The notes below the pieces were generated by a model. It saw only the letters and a list, made by a program, of their open reading frames with translations. It did not search any database and was not told where the DNA came from. Positions 48,613 to 60,139 of a DNA stretch of 64,000 bases are shown here, piece after piece. Source of the DNA: Notamacropus eugenii (Eukaryota > Chordata > Mammalia > Diprotodontia > Macropodidae); assembly GCF_028372415.1 (NCBI RefSeq), contig NC_092872.1, forward strand, positions 515,902,224 to 515,966,223. Reading direction: 5' to 3'. How positions within the stretch are numbered: position 1 is the first letter of the stretch; each line of letters begins with the position of its first letter. Made by a program: the position numbers and the translations under genes.

Positions 48613-48851
48613 ATGGTGTTTTAGGACTTGAAAAATGTTTCACAAATATTGTCTTACTTTATCATCACAGCACACCTGGGAGGTAGGTACTATTGTCATT
48701 CCCATTTAATAGGTGAAGAAACTGAGGCAAACAGAGGTTAAATGACTTACCCACCTGGAGTTACACAGCTAGTGTCTGAGGCCATATTTGAACTCCAATC
48801 TTCCTGACTCCAGGTCTTAGTACTCTATCCACTTTACCACTTAGTTGCCTA
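48613..48851 (-). mobile_element. tRNA-headed marsupial SINE / MIR-type
   Basis: Plus-strand order: CTTTATCATCACAGCACACC, GAGGTAGGTACTATTGTC, GAAGAAACTGAGGCAAACAG, GTTACACAGCTAGTGTCTGAGG, ATTTGAACTCC (inverted B box), CTTCCTGACTCCAGG, TCTATCCACTTTACCACTTAG. Confidence 0.8.
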
Positions 48852-48879
48852 CTAATAATATTGCTGGGTCAAAGGATAG

Positions 48880-49080
48880 TCACATTATTAGTGGCTTGGG
48901 AGGGGTATAATTGCTAATCAGATTTGTAGATGACACAAAGCCAGGAAAAGTGGCTAACATAGTGAATTACAGAATTAGGGTCCAAAAAATTCTTGACAGA
49001 CTTGAATGAAGGGCTTAGATGAAATCTAATAAATTTGAAAATGAACATAAAGTCTAACAATTTCAAAAAATCAACTTCAC
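48880..49080 (+). mobile_element. CR1/L3-clade LINE RT fragment with catalytic-box remnant
   Basis: Translation near 48925 reads FVDDTKPGKVANIVNYRIRVQKILDRLE; F(A/V)DD is the reverse-transcriptase catalytic motif and the following DTKxGKVAN...DRLE order is typical of CR1/L3. Only about 200 bases survive. It could belong to the same ancient element as 40850-41290, separated by later insertions. Confidence 0.65.
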
Positions 49081-51299
49081 GAGTAACTTTCTGCCTTCTT
49101 TTTAAGATGTGGAAAGGAATGGCTAGACAAAAAAAGCATGCATTTCAATATCAGCTAATAATGCCTAGAACCAAATTTTCCATTTTCTTCTCAAGCCTCC
49201 TATACTACCACCTCACTTCTCCCTCTTCAGTATAACTTCATGTTTTATAGCCTTCTGTTGGATGTCCCCCGGCCCTCCAAATTCTACATTTTAAATCCCT
49301 TCATCATATTCCTTTCCCCTTCTCCTCTGCTCCAGTTTGAGAGGGTTAGGTGTTGCTTCTTATTGCCAATGCCAGCCTCTCTAATGTTCTTGATCTATCT
49401 CATCTCCTCCCCTCTCTTAATAAAACACTTGATAAATGCTTTATCCATTCTGTCCATTCCTTACATTACAAGGTCATATCTAATATCTCTCTGCCCTTAT
49501 AACCCATAGACAGTGCACAAAGGCACTGTGACACTACCAAACCTTTCTGTGATGTTTGTGATTAAGACCTCAGGCAGCTCTTAGCATTACCTGGAACACA
49601 GGATTTTCTTAAAGACATAAACAACACAGGGAAATAGAAACAAAGAAGGAAAACTCTCCAGGAATAACAGATCCCTGAAACTTAATTGTTCCCCAACAAA
49701 GAGGTCTAACCTATCAGTCACTTATCCTTGCATGAAAATAAGTAGTATAACAAACAGTAAAAGAATGAGTCAGTCGATTCTGGCCTAAAAACACTTCTCT
49801 CTGCCTTCATCTATTGGCTTTAGGCAACACCAGCCTTAAAGAAGGATTGTCACTCCCTCTTACAAACATAGTTTTCAGCTTCTACCTTCATACCCGTTCC
49901 CCCCAGAGCTTCCTTAATGTGCTAATAAATAATTGTTGTATGAAGGAATTAATTATTAAAATAACTAAAATGATGGTTTAAGGCTAATGTCTGTGCATCT
50001 AAGAAAATTAAGTTGTGTATGGCTTTGGGTTTTGATGGAAAATACAAAGGCCAGTGGTGTGAACTATCCTATGCAGAGGGACACAGTAACAACCATCTTG
50101 AATATCAAGGACAGCTCATTTGAGATGAGTCAGGTTTAATATTATGACAGGAATAACTTTCTAAGAAGCAAACATACAGAGAAAATAGCCAACACCTATT
50201 CTTAAAACCAATCAAGGCCAGGTATTTGATGCTCTTTATTGAGTTTACAAATAAAAAGGAGAATAAATCAAGCTCAACTATCCACAGTAAACAAACCAAG
50301 GCTGTGACTTTTATTCCTTATTGATCACCATTAAGTAGAAAAGGAAAACATGCATATGGATGATATCCAGATAGTGTGTACTTTAACTTTCAAAAGTCTA
50401 TGTGGCTAATCTCAGACAGATGGGCACAGATAGGGTTTTTGGAGCTGCATTTCACACAAAATCTTTTATAAAGAAGCAAGAGAAACGTTTAAAATTTTTT
50501 CTTAAAAAGCTAAGCTATTAAATGCATGGAATTTCATTCTCAACCATCAAGAACCAGGAGATTGAAACTGCATCTCTGAAAAAGCTGCAAGTGAATGAAC
50601 ATCCACTATGGTGTTGGATACTTTGTTCCAGGAATATCCATGGGAAAGTAGTCTTCAGTTCTGTAGAGTGTGGGCAGTTCATACATCTGTGGAACTGGTG
50701 GGGGCTTTTTCTGAAATCAAAAGAACAACTTTTGAAAAGTGGTTAAGTGAGAAGAGGGACTTAGCTAAACACTATAGCACTGGACACTACAGACTCTATT
50801 ATTTTAGAGTCATATAGTTGCTCAGTACATGGCTTATAACTCATTGAGGCCTTTGAAAACCTTTCTTATTCTGCCTGTATTTTATACCACCAGTTGATAC
50901 AGGGACAGTTTCTCAGTTCTCAATTGCCCCAGTCTTAACCCCTCTACCGCTGTCCAAACAGCTAACTCTGAGCTACTGTTGGGTCTTACCATGGCCACTA
51001 TATCATATTCTAGCCTCAGAGTGCTCTCCTATGCTGCTAATGTAAATTACTTTGTTCTGTATTGTAGGGGAAGAATGTGATCCAAAATTGCCATCATTGT
51101 TTATTTCCAGGACTCCAGCCTCTCCCAGAAGACCTCTGCTGGGCAGCAGCTGCTTATTCACTTGACTTTGGGTAGAGGAAAACCAGTATGATGGCATCTG
51201 TAACTCACTGTGGTCAAGGATGTCATCCAGGAGGGAGATCTCTAATAAAGTATTCACAACTTTGTACTAGACCTTGTCCTATTTAAGAGCCTTATTAAG
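49081..51299. other. intergenic DNA without recognised features
   Basis: About 2.2 kb in which I recognise no gene or named repeat. Some parts (49500-49950) have the look of an old LTR or MITE remnant, including a small hairpin CAGTGC...GCACTG at 49512-49528, but not enough to annotate. Open frames of 60-90 codons on both strands show no family resemblance. Confidence 0.4.
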
Positions 51300-51650
51300 A
51301 ACTGAGATGAAAACATCTCAAAAGGTCAAAGAATTTCAGATCTAAAAGGGACCTCAGAGGTCATCTATTACTATCCCCTTACCTGAAGAATTATCTCTGC
51401 AACATCACTAACAAGTTGTTGTCCTTCACTTAGTCATTCACTCTACTTCATGATATGGCTCACTCTACTGACCTTTAACTGTCAAGAAATTTTCTTTACT
51501 ATCAAGCTGAAATCTGCCCCTGTAGTCCATTACTCAGTTCTGCCTTCTTGGAACAGCTTACCTACTTCTACCTTGGATAAGTCTCTTTTCTGGGCCTCAG
51601 TTTCTTCTTCTGTAAAATAAGGAAGTTGGAACAGTATAAAAACAACTCTG
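51300..51650. repeat. MIR/THER core fragments
   Basis: 51325-51385 holds TTTCAGATCTAAAAGGGACCTCAGAGGTCATC (antisense MIR3/THER core). 51570-51640 holds GATAAGTCTCTTTTCTGGGCCTCAGTTTC and TCTGTAAAATAAGGAAGTTGGAAC (sense MIR core). Both are short. Confidence 0.6.
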
Positions 51651-51678
51651 AAATGCTTAAAAATTCTAATCAGTGTAA

Positions 51679-51930
51679 TTGTTGTTTCTGTTATTGATGA
51701 GTCTTTTCAGTCATGTCTGACTATTCATGGGGTTTTCTTGTTAAGGATACTAGAGTGGTTTGCCCTTTCCTTCTCCAGCTCATTTTTACAGATGAGGAAC
51801 AGAGGCAAACAGGATTAAGTGACTTACCCAGGGTCATATAGCTAGTAAGTATCTGAAACCAGATTTGAACTCATGAAGATAAGTTGTCCTGATTCAAAGC
51901 CCAGTGCTCTATCCACCATACCACCTAACC
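51679..51930 (-). mobile_element. tRNA-headed marsupial SINE with BovB-like tail
   Basis: This is the best-kept copy of its type in the window. On the minus strand: a tRNA-like head ending near 51930 (GGTTAGGTGGTATGGTGGATAG), B box GAGTTCAAATCTGG, CORE-like middle (GACCCTGGGTAAGTCACTTAATCC, CTCATCTGTAAAAATGAGC), then GAGAAGGAAAGGGCAAACCAC and the tail AGTCAGACATGACTGAAAAG...AACAACAA. The tail matches the BovB 3' end pattern (AGTCGGACACGACTGA). Confidence 0.85.
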
Positions 51931-52009
51931 AATCTCAATTCCAGAGGTCCAGTGATGAAGCTTATTACTCACCTCCTGACAGAGAGGTGATGGAATCAAG
52001 ATGCAGAAT

Positions 52010-53995
52010 TAACATGCATTTTGGCACATGACCAGGGTGGGAATTTTTTTCCTCTTTGCCATGCATATTTGTTGCAAAGGCTTTGTTTTTCTTTTTTCTT
52101 GTTTAAAGTGGTGGGGGAGGGGAGAGGTGGAAGCAGGGAAGGAAGGGAGAAAAAAATAAATGCTTATAATTTTAAAAAAATTTAAGTGAGGGAATTGGAC
52201 TGTGGGATCTCTACAGTTCCTTCCCACTTTAAAGTCTATGAGTTTCTACTTCACTTGAACTTCAGTTTCCTCATCTATAAATTATGGTAACATGTTTCCT
52301 TCATAGGGAAGGACATTTGTAAGGATCAAATGAAATAATGTGGATCCCTGACCCATGGGTTTGATGATCCCATGAAGAATAGCCTTATGAGTTTTTGTTT
52401 CTGTAGGGAGATGTAACTTCTGATTGTCTGGGGGACCTCTGAGTCCATGATATGCTTATGTATAGGAAGAAATTACTCCTGAACGTAGAAGACAGAAGTA
52501 GGGGTACAGAGAAGCCCTCCAGAGCCATAAGTATATGGGGAAGAGTTATTACCTTCATCATATCACTTGACTCTCAGTACCTGTACCCCAGAGATTGCTA
52601 AGAGTGGGTGAGATCATCTTCTCCTCAGCTGAGCTGAGATTTTTATCACACTCTCAGATTTTAGAGCACCTCACTCTTGTGTCTTCTGTCACCTACATGA
52701 ATTTGAATGACTTCCCTATTACTGTTTTACTGCTTTCTTTGATCAATATTTGTGCTTGCTATCTGTGATTGTCTTTTAATCTAATAAACATTTGGTGGGA
52801 AGGGAGCCAAAAGGACAGAGATTAAAGTAACTGTTACCCTCCAGGTCTGGGAAAAGACTATTTCCTTCCCCCAAAGTAATAACAAGGGAAAGTAGCTTTT
52901 ATCCTCAACTTTACAAAAAAAGGGGGGGGGGAATATCAAATCACTAGATAGGTAATTGATGGGTATAAGCTCAGCCCCATACCCTTCTTGAAGATTAAAG
53001 AACATGGGAGTGATTGGCTTGTCACAGCCATCTTCCTATTCTCCACAAAGGTGAAACTCCAGTATCTCTGAGACATGAGATGACTTGTTCCAGCTCTATC
53101 TAAAAATCAGTGTTACAAGCATAGTAGCTCTGGTCCTTATGTTCCACTGCATTCTTTGTTACTAACATATAAAACAACTACTACAATCATAAGATGCTAT
53201 AGAATTGGAAATCTGAACAGTACCTCATTGAACTGAAAGTTTCAAAAACTATAAGGTTACTGATTAACACTGAAAGACTTGCAGCCACCCTACTTAAGAC
53301 TTGAGTAAGGCTAGCTACGAATCACCTATTGTGCACACACAGGGACTGTCACCCAGCCTGACAGTCCAACCTCATCAGGAAGCAGAATTCTGACCTGACC
53401 TCATTGCCACAGCCAAATGCCAGCATCCCCTTCTCTCAAGAACAATTGCACCAGGGCCTCCTAAGATGCACTTCAGACTTAGTCAGTTTAAGACTGCCCT
53501 TGCGGGAATCTGCAACACCTGTAAGGCCTAAAAGCACTAGATGCTAGAGCAAAGCCATGGGAAAATGTCCAAGGGCTCAGAACCTCACTGGTCATTCTCT
53601 CACCTCAAGAAAGGCTCTTAGAAAAGATAGGTCTTTCCCCCATCAAACTCTTTACAAACTGGATTAGCGTGTCCTGAGGCAGAAGACCTGGGTGCCAGTC
53701 CCAGCTCTGTCTCTAACTCACTCTGCAACTAAGCCCCATTTTCCCTTTTCTGATGGCATCTTCTTGAGGACCTAAACCACATAGATCACCACCTCTACCA
53801 TGCTTACCTGCTATATTACAACAATAGCTTAGGTTCCTTTAACTCATTTATTGGCAAACTTAAAGTTTGCCAAGCACTTTGAACACATTATCTGATTGGA
53901 TATACCAGAAACCTCCCCCTAGCCAGCATCAAGTGGAATCTTTTAGGGACTCATTTTCCACTTTCTTTTCACAAGCTGCCTAATACATTTGTCTT
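52010..53995. other. intergenic DNA without firm features
   Basis: 52010-52200 looks like the 3' part of an L1 or similar element (GGTGGGGGAGGGGAG...AATAAATGCTTATAATTTT) but is too short to classify. A G10 run lies at 52922-52931. The rest has no recognised gene or repeat. Confidence 0.4.
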
Positions 53996-53999
53996 ATCT

Positions 54000-54115
54000 T
54001 CCTATTATACTGTAAACTTCACAAGGGAAGGAATAATGTCATAACTGAAACCTTGTAACTTCCCTGGAACTTAGTACAGTGACCTTCATCTAGTAGGTAC
54101 CTGATTCATTCAGTA
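54000..54115 (+). repeat. L2-like LINE 3' tail
   Basis: CTGTAAACTTCACAAGGGAAGG, AACTTCCCTGGAACTTAGTACAGTG and TAGTAGGTACCTGATTCATTCAG show the L2 3' order. Confidence 0.6.
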
Positions 54116-54944
54116 AAATAAAGATAAAAGAATAAGGTAACAAAAGAATATAAATGAGAGAATATAAGTAACCTTAGGCAAGCTACTTTCTGGCCTTAAG
54201 TTTGTTTTCTCCTGTGCAGAATGTTGAGGTTCATGAAGCAATAGGCACTACTGTCGGGTACCAGGGGAAACAAAAATAGGCCTTTCTCTCAAGAAGTTTA
54301 TAGTTTATCAGATGGACAAGATCAACTGGTCTCTAAGGACTCTTCCAGGTCTGATGATCAATGGCCTTCTGGAAAGCCAGGGGAAGTTATTGCCTAAGCT
54401 GAGGTTGAACCATAAGATGATGGAATGAGTAGAAAGTGCTAACAACAACAGAAAATGGTAAGCCCTTTGGGATGAGGAACAGACAAATCCATTTCAAATC
54501 TAGGCTTCGAGGTCTGAACTACATTTAAGGTGGATCCAACTCCCACAGTATTTCCACCATCACCTAGCACAAGTGTCATTCTTCCTTGTTTTTTAGATGA
54601 TAAAATGAGGTTAAATAAGCTATGTTCAGTCACTCAGTAAGCCCATAGCAGCACTGTGCTCTGAACCAATTTTCTGACTTAAAAGCCAATGTTCTCTCCA
54701 CTCTACCAAGATTGTCTCTTCAGTGTGGTTGCTCACTAATGTTTCATAATTGATGGAGGCCCCTAAGAAACCTCACTCATTCCCCCGTGTTTTTTTCTAC
54801 CTGTGTTCCTTCCTACCACTTGATAAAGGGGGAGGTCTGAACTGTCCCAGAGTCCCAGTAACTTCACCATCCAAACAGAGCCTGCACTGAGTCAATCACA
54901 GTGAAAAGGTGGAAACTCAAATTGAGAATGTTACAAGCCAAAGG

Positions 54945-55135
54945 CAGAATTAGACAATGCTGGCCCTAGAGTCAAAGGACCTGGGTTCAAATCCCACCTA
55001 TGAGGCTTTACCCTCCCATGATCTTTGGCAAATCACTTAACCAGACCTGGTTTTAGTTTCCTCATCTGTGAAATAAAAGGATTGGACTAGATGGCCTCTG
55101 AGGTTCCTTAGGGCTCTGGATCCACTGCTCTGTGG
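54945..55135 (+). repeat. MIR / CORE-SINE, well preserved
   Basis: TAGAGTCAAAGGACCTGGGTTCAAATCC (B box), ATCTTTGGCAAATCACTTAACC, TTTCCTCATCTGTGAAATAAAAGG, TTGGACTAGATGGCCTCTGAGG: the complete sense order of a MIR-class SINE. Confidence 0.85.
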
Positions 55136-55204
55136 GAGGATCAGACTCTCACAGTAGCCTGCTCTCACTTTCTAGCACATAAGACCTTTTCCTAACAAAA
55201 AAAA

Positions 55205-55231
55205 AGGGGGTGGGGGGGGTGGGGGGGGGCA
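55205..55231 (+). other. G-rich run, possible G-quadruplex
   Basis: Runs of 5, 8 and 9 guanines separated by single T residues, directly after an A9 run. The long runs supply more than four G3 tracts. Such purine homopolymers often mark the decayed tail of a retroelement. Confidence 0.6.
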
Positions 55232-55489
55232 CAGCTAGAAACAGCAAAGCCCATCTATACTATACAAACCTGGAACACAGGATAGTATAAGAGGTAGAAC
55301 TGTCCAGCAGACAGGTCCTTTCACAGAGAGTAACAAGTTAATGGGGAACTGAGAACATAGGAAATTATATTCTTGAGTCATGTTACTATGGTTCGTGTAG
55401 TCTAGGATTCCATTTCTTATTGGTTTCTAAGGAAAGAATCATCAGGGAAAAGGGATCTGTCCTCCAGTGATTTTTTTCCCCAATGTTAT

Positions 55490-56450
55490 ATTAATGTTCG
55501 TTTTTTTTTTTTACATCACTGTCACTCTCCAATAACCTCCCCCAACACCCATATATCACCTTGTAAAAAAAATAAGTACAGTTAACAAATCAACACTTGA
55601 CTTTGCCTGCAAATGGGCACCTCATTTTGCATTTATAGTCCAACTCTTCTCTATCAAGTGATAAGAGGCAAGCTTGACTGTATATCCTCTGAGGTCAACT
55701 GGTCACTGATTAGTCTTTTCACATTGTTCTATATTATAGTGTTCACTTTATAAACTGTCCTAGTCCTGCTTACTTCACTTTGCTTCAGTTCATACATGCC
55801 TACCCAAGTTTCTCTGAATTCTTTACATCCACAATTTCCTAAGGTACAAAAATATTTCATTATATTCATATAACAAAATTTGTTCAACCATTCCCCAAAG
55901 GACCTTCTCTTTGCTTAGAGTTCCCTGTTGCTATAAAAAGTGCTGCTATAAATATTTGTGAATACATGGGACCCATCCACCTGCCTCTGACCTCCATGGG
56001 ATATAGTTCTATACCCATATCACTCGGTTAAAGAATATGTACAGTATATTGTCCTTTTTTCTGGTAAAATTCCACATTATTTCCAGATCCACTGGATCAA
56101 ACGACAGCTCCACCAACACTGGAGTGTTCCTATCTATGTTCCTATTTTCCCACAGCTTCTCCAGTATTTACAGTTTTCAACTGTAGGCACCTTTACCAAT
56201 CTAATAGGGGTAAGGTGAAAATGGAAAACTTTTAATTTACATTTTTCTTATTTGTAGTGATTTGGAGCATTCTTTCATATGATTATTGATAGTTTGAATT
56301 TCTTCTTCTGAAAACTGTCTGTTCATATCCCTGGACCACTTATCTACAGGAAAATCATGAGTTTCTTTAAACTCTTCTTGATCTCTTTCTATCACCCAAG
56401 CCTGTACCACCATAAGTGTATTCCCTATTGTGTTAAGTAGTATCAAGGGT
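55490..56450 (-). mobile_element. L1 ORF2 C-terminus and 3' UTR
   Basis: The minus-strand frame 56446-56237 reads DKWSRDMNRQFSEEEIQTIN, then NHMKECSKSLQIRKM, a standard motif of L1 ORF2 near its C-terminus. Downstream on the minus strand come AAATACTGGAGAAGCTGTGGG, CACTCCAGTGTTGGTGGAGCTG, GGGGAATGGTTGAACAAATTTTG and ACTGAAGCAAAGTGAAGTAAGCAGG, then the 3' UTR to about 55490. Frames are broken after 56237. Confidence 0.85.
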
Positions 56451-56559
56451 TGTACTTTAGTACTTTAATGGGTCTGAGACCTCACTGATGTGGTACATCC
56501 CCTCCAACAGTATAAACCACAATTCAACCATGTTTCTTCAACCTGTATAATTCTTGTCC

Positions 56560-56850
56560 ATTTCTTTCCAAGAAATTCTCCTTAGGGGATGTTGAAGGCT
56601 TTCTTCTAAGTCTTAGAATCTCTCGTGGATCCCCTTGCAACACTATTACCTTGAGCTCTCATTATATGACCAGCTAACCTCTTTTTCCAATCATACAGAT
56701 GCAAGGTGGTATCTTTTCTGCCACATGTTGAACAGAACTCATCATCATTAATATGCTGCAGCCAACTTTTGCTCACCACACATCTCTCCATTGCCCAACC
56801 ATCCTTTCCCATTGCCATTGACCACCTTCTGGACACCTGCAATTCTAATT
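56560..56850 (-). mobile_element. LINE reverse-transcriptase C-terminal fragment, RTE-like
   Basis: The minus-strand frame contains YDWKKRLAGHIMRAQGNSV, then ARGSTRDSKT and, after stops, GEFLGKKWTRIIQVEETW. The pattern (K/R)RxAGHIxR...WxPRDxKRxxGRP...W is found at the end of RTE-like LINE proteins. It lies just upstream (in minus-strand sense) of the L1 piece and differs from the RTE at 43294. Confidence 0.6.
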
Positions 56851-56974
56851 TTTCAGAGACTGTGGTATTCTATGATTTGTGCCCAAATAACATCATCAGA
56901 AGAATAATGAAGGTTAAAAATGAGTTTTAATTTCAGATAGGATTATTGAAAATGTCACACAATTTCCCAAATGC

Positions 56975-57740
56975 AATTAAGTCAGTCAGTAAACATTTAA
57001 GTATCTACTGCGGGCCAGGCATTGTGCTCAACCCCTCTTTTTGATGATCTATAGCTAAATGTGATGTCTAAAACTAAACACAGCGCTCTAGAGGTGATCT
57101 GATTGGGGCACAGCACTGGAGGACTATGCCCCTCTTAATGCATCCTAAAATCACATTAGCATTCTAGGCTGTCTAGCAACCACAAAGAATCATACAAACT
57201 TATAACTAGAAACAAACAGGAATGGAAACAGTAGTGTGCTAATAAATGTTTAACAACTGGCTCTCAAGAGATATATATATATGGATATACATATATATGG
57301 ATATATGTAAGTTTAATCTGCTTTATTAATATGTTCTTCTTCATTTTCTTAAGTCTAGATAGGCAACAGAACAATAAACCAAGCCCTGATTTGTAACAGT
57401 TGCTGATTTCCAGTGTAAATGCTCACAATCAAAATTTAACAACCTGCTCTCTGGAGTGAGTTTGAGTTTGTGCCTTCAGCACACCCCTAACAGCATCGTG
57501 ACCCTAGGTGTTCCTTCAACTCTACGATACTCTATTACTCTGCCAAGGAGTAAACATGCCATGGAGACAACATAGTTCAAGGGAGTTCACACCAATTTTC
57601 TAATCAATCTATTAATTAATCGTCAGCAAGCATTTATGAAGTGCCTACTATGTGCCAGGCTCTGGGCTAGATGTTGCGGACTCAAGACAAAAATGAAACA
57701 GTTCCTGTCCAAGGAGGCTGCCCTCTTTTTGGAGCCAAGG
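56975..57740 (+). repeat. old mammalian repeat fragments
   Basis: 56985-57040 (CAGTAAACATTTAAGTATCTACTGCGGGCCAGGCATTGTGCTC) and 57620-57700 (CAGCAAGCATTTATGAAGTGCCTACTATGTGCC) are beginnings of the same family as 60690. The sequence between them is otherwise unassigned except the AT repeat. Confidence 0.55.
57268..57306. repeat. AT-rich simple repeat (ATATATGG units)
   Basis: GATATATATATATGGATATAC followed by ATATATATGGATATATG: a short degenerate (AT)n microsatellite with periodic GG. Confidence 0.85.
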
Positions 57741-58285
57741 TAGCTGGTCTAGGATCACCAGTCACTAGAGTTCTTACCCTGTCTTCAGAGGTGTCACTTT
57801 TCCTACCTGCAGCCTGCAAGGACTGAAAACAGCTGAGACTTGGCTACCACGCCTGCATATTTGTCCCAACCTCCCCCTTCCCTAACCTATTATGTCAGGG
57901 TAGGGTGTGGCTATTCTGCCTCCCACAGCATGGCCTCAACCACTGAACTCTGTGGGAACATGGCTGCCTCCTCTGGGCAGCAATCCCACATGTTACAGTG
58001 GGAAATGAGGCACATGGGGGCCTCTTTGTTCTGTAGTTACTCTCAGAAGCACTTTCCTCCTACTGCATTTTTCTAATGCTATACCTGGTATGACCAGGAG
58101 CAAATCATGAAGTCTCTGTCTATCTAATCCAGTGTCCTCATTTGATTTTATTATTTTTTTCAATCAATAAGTCCATTTTTTTTTTTACTTTCAAGAATAA
58201 ACTACCTCAAACTTTCTACTTTGTTAGTAAAAATTAACAAATTATTAACAAAATTGTTAACAAAAATTAACAAACCTCTTTCAAA
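57741..58285. other. intergenic DNA without recognised features
   Basis: Includes a 78-codon open frame (57840-58076) rich in Ser/Tyr/His without family resemblance, and T-rich runs at 58146-58187. A short direct repeat of AAAATTAACAAA units occurs at 58230-58275. Confidence 0.4.
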
Positions 58286-58289
58286 TAAG

Positions 58290-58830
58290 AGGTTTCAACA
58301 CCCTCATTTTACATTTACAGATGAGGAAACTGAGATCCAGAGAGATGAAATAAATTGCCTGAGGTCACATGAACAGAGGATAACCTAGCCAGGATTCAAA
58401 CCTGACCTTAAATCAGGCAGTCTTTTTGCACCCTTCATCTTGGAATGATGAGAAAAAACACTCAACTTGAGATTAGGAGACCTAGGGAGATTTAAATCCT
58501 AACTTTGCCAATTACTATGTACCTATGACAAGTCAATTAACTTCTCTGAACCTCTGTTCTCTTCCTTCTAGAACAGCAATAATAACACAAGAGCAGTAGG
58601 TTTGGAAAGTGAAGGTAGAGGCTCAAATTCTGGCTGTCACTTACCACCTGTGTGATTGTGGGCACATGTAACCTCTATGGACCATAGTTTCTTCATTTGT
58701 AAAATGAAGTGGTTAGACAAGATGATCTCCAACATTCTTTCCAACTATAGATACTTTAATTATGTCTTTGAACTACTTACTTCACAGGAATGTTGTAAGG
58801 AATGTGCTTTATAAATGTGAATTTTTTATA
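58290..58830. repeat. MIR / CORE-SINE cluster (one antisense, two sense)
   Basis: 58290-58435 is antisense (CATTTTACATTTACAGATGAGGAAACTGAG, GCCTGAGGTCACATGAAC, GGATTCAAACCTGAC). 58455-58565 (GATTTAAATCCTAACTTTGCC, ACAAGTCAATTAACTTCTCTG) and 58600-58830 (GCTCAAATTCTGGCTGTCAC, ATTTGTAAAATGAAGTGG) are sense. Confidence 0.7.
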
Positions 58831-59427
58831 GCTATCTATATTATTCATATTTCACCTTCACAGATTCCACAGTTGTCCCCTGCCCAATATCCTGTTTGGA
58901 GTGATAATAATTACAAACACACCTGATCTCCTGGACCTACAAAATGAGTGGGCCAACCAAGTGCGTTGGGGGCTTTGCTTCTTTGCCATACCTCTCTTGC
59001 CTGCATAGTCACTACTGCAACTCCTGGGACTAACTCTTAAGGCCTGCCCAGGCAGTAGCTATGCCCAGGGGCCAGGAACCTTGGAGGCCATCCCCAAGAG
59101 GAGCAACACTCCTTCCTCTGTGCAAAAATTCTGCATGTTGAGTCCTGCCTAGAGAGTCAAAATGGCTGGTGGCAGCTTTGCAGGATGCAATGGAGATTTT
59201 CCCTCCTCTTCTCTCCCCCCACCAAAGTCTTCCTGATCAGACTTATTCTATACAAAGAGAATTTCATGGACTACACCTTAAAAAGTAGTGACTAAAAGAA
59301 CAGCTAATGGGGAGGATTTAAAAGTACCCCTGTCAGAGTCTGGTGGAAACACCACTAGGACAGTCATCTATTGGCAAGGACTAGTCCCCCAGTGGCTAAC
59401 TGATTTATGGTCAGGATGTCTCCATAT
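58831..59427. other. intergenic DNA without recognised features
   Basis: Moderately GC-richer sequence (58900-59150) with no identified gene. The phrase GCTGGTGGCAGCTTTGCAG at 59165 also occurs at 61640 inside the old mammalian repeat, so a fragment of that family may be present. Confidence 0.4.
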
Positions 59428-59728
59428 GTGTTCGTCCTTCGTTGCTGAAGAAGACCATGCCATCAGAGAATGTTTACATGACTTGCACCTGACTTCGTTT
59501 TGAGTGAGGGAGGGCTGTACAAGTCACCAGCCTCACTTCTCCTCCAGAGCCCTCTGGATCCAGTGACCAAATATTCATTAGGATGACTGGAGATGACCCA
59601 GGATGAGGTAATTGGGGTTAAGTGACTTGCCCAAGCTAGTGAGTGTCAAGTGTCTGAGGTGAGATTTGAACTCAGGTCCTCCTGACTTCTGCACTGGTGC
59701 TGTATCCACTGCACCACCTAGCTGCCCC
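59428..59728 (-). mobile_element. full-length tRNA-headed SINE with RTE tail
   Basis: On the minus strand the element starts GGGGCAGCTAGGTGGTGCAG (59728), has B box GAGTTCAAATCTC (about 59664-59675), CORE-like GGGCAAGTCACTTAACCCC, then a non-tRNA body (GTCATCCTAATGAATATTTGG, GGCTGGTGACTTG) and the tail GGCATGGTCTTCTTCAGCAACGAAGGACGA. The last 40 bases match the end of the RTE LINE at 43294 and the SINE at 63749. Confidence 0.88.
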
Positions 59729-59844
59729 TTCTCCTTCATATAATTCAACATCAAGAACAATTCTAAAAAAGAGTGACTCACAAATTACTGTACTTGTAGT
59801 TCTTGTTATTTTTAAATAGGCAACACAAAAGAGGGAGGAGTATC

Positions 59845-59994
59845 ACATAACTGAAAAAGACTGACTTTGGAATCAAAAGATCTAGGTTCAAATTCTAATC
59901 ATTATTGTGTGATCTTGGGCAAATCATTTTCCCTCTCTGGGCCCTAGTTTTCTCCTTATAAAATTATTTAGGTTTTTTTTTGGGGGGGGGGGAT
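59845..59994 (+). repeat. MIR / CORE-SINE followed by a T8G11 run
   Basis: TTTGGAATCAAAAGATCTAGGTTCAAATTC (B box), TGTGATCTTGGGCAAATCATTTTCC, CTGGGCCCTAGTTTTCTCC. It ends in T8G11 at about 59974-59992. Confidence 0.7.
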
Positions 59995-60139
59995 AATTTA
60001 AGGTAACTTTTCATTCAAAATCCTGATTCTGTAAGATATCAAATGTTATTTCCCAGAAACCATCTGGAGGAATCCAAACTTGCCCTGTCCTTCACAGTAG
60101 TAGAAGAGTTGAGAATATAAATTAAAAGGCAGCTTAATG

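Noticed and set aside
49500..49950. possible retroviral LTR
   Set aside because: An AATAAATAA string and a small hairpin are present, but no paired LTR, primer-binding site or retroviral coding sequence was recognised nearby.
51003..51257. 84-codon minus-strand frame that looks more protein-like than its neighbours (LLDDILDHSELQ, SRGLLGEAGVLEINN)
   Set aside because: I could not assign it to any family, and no splice sites or conservation evidence support it. A protein search would decide.
59664..59728. tRNA-like A and B boxes
   Set aside because: They belong to SINE heads; no complete cloverleaf with acceptor stem was found, so no tRNA gene is called.
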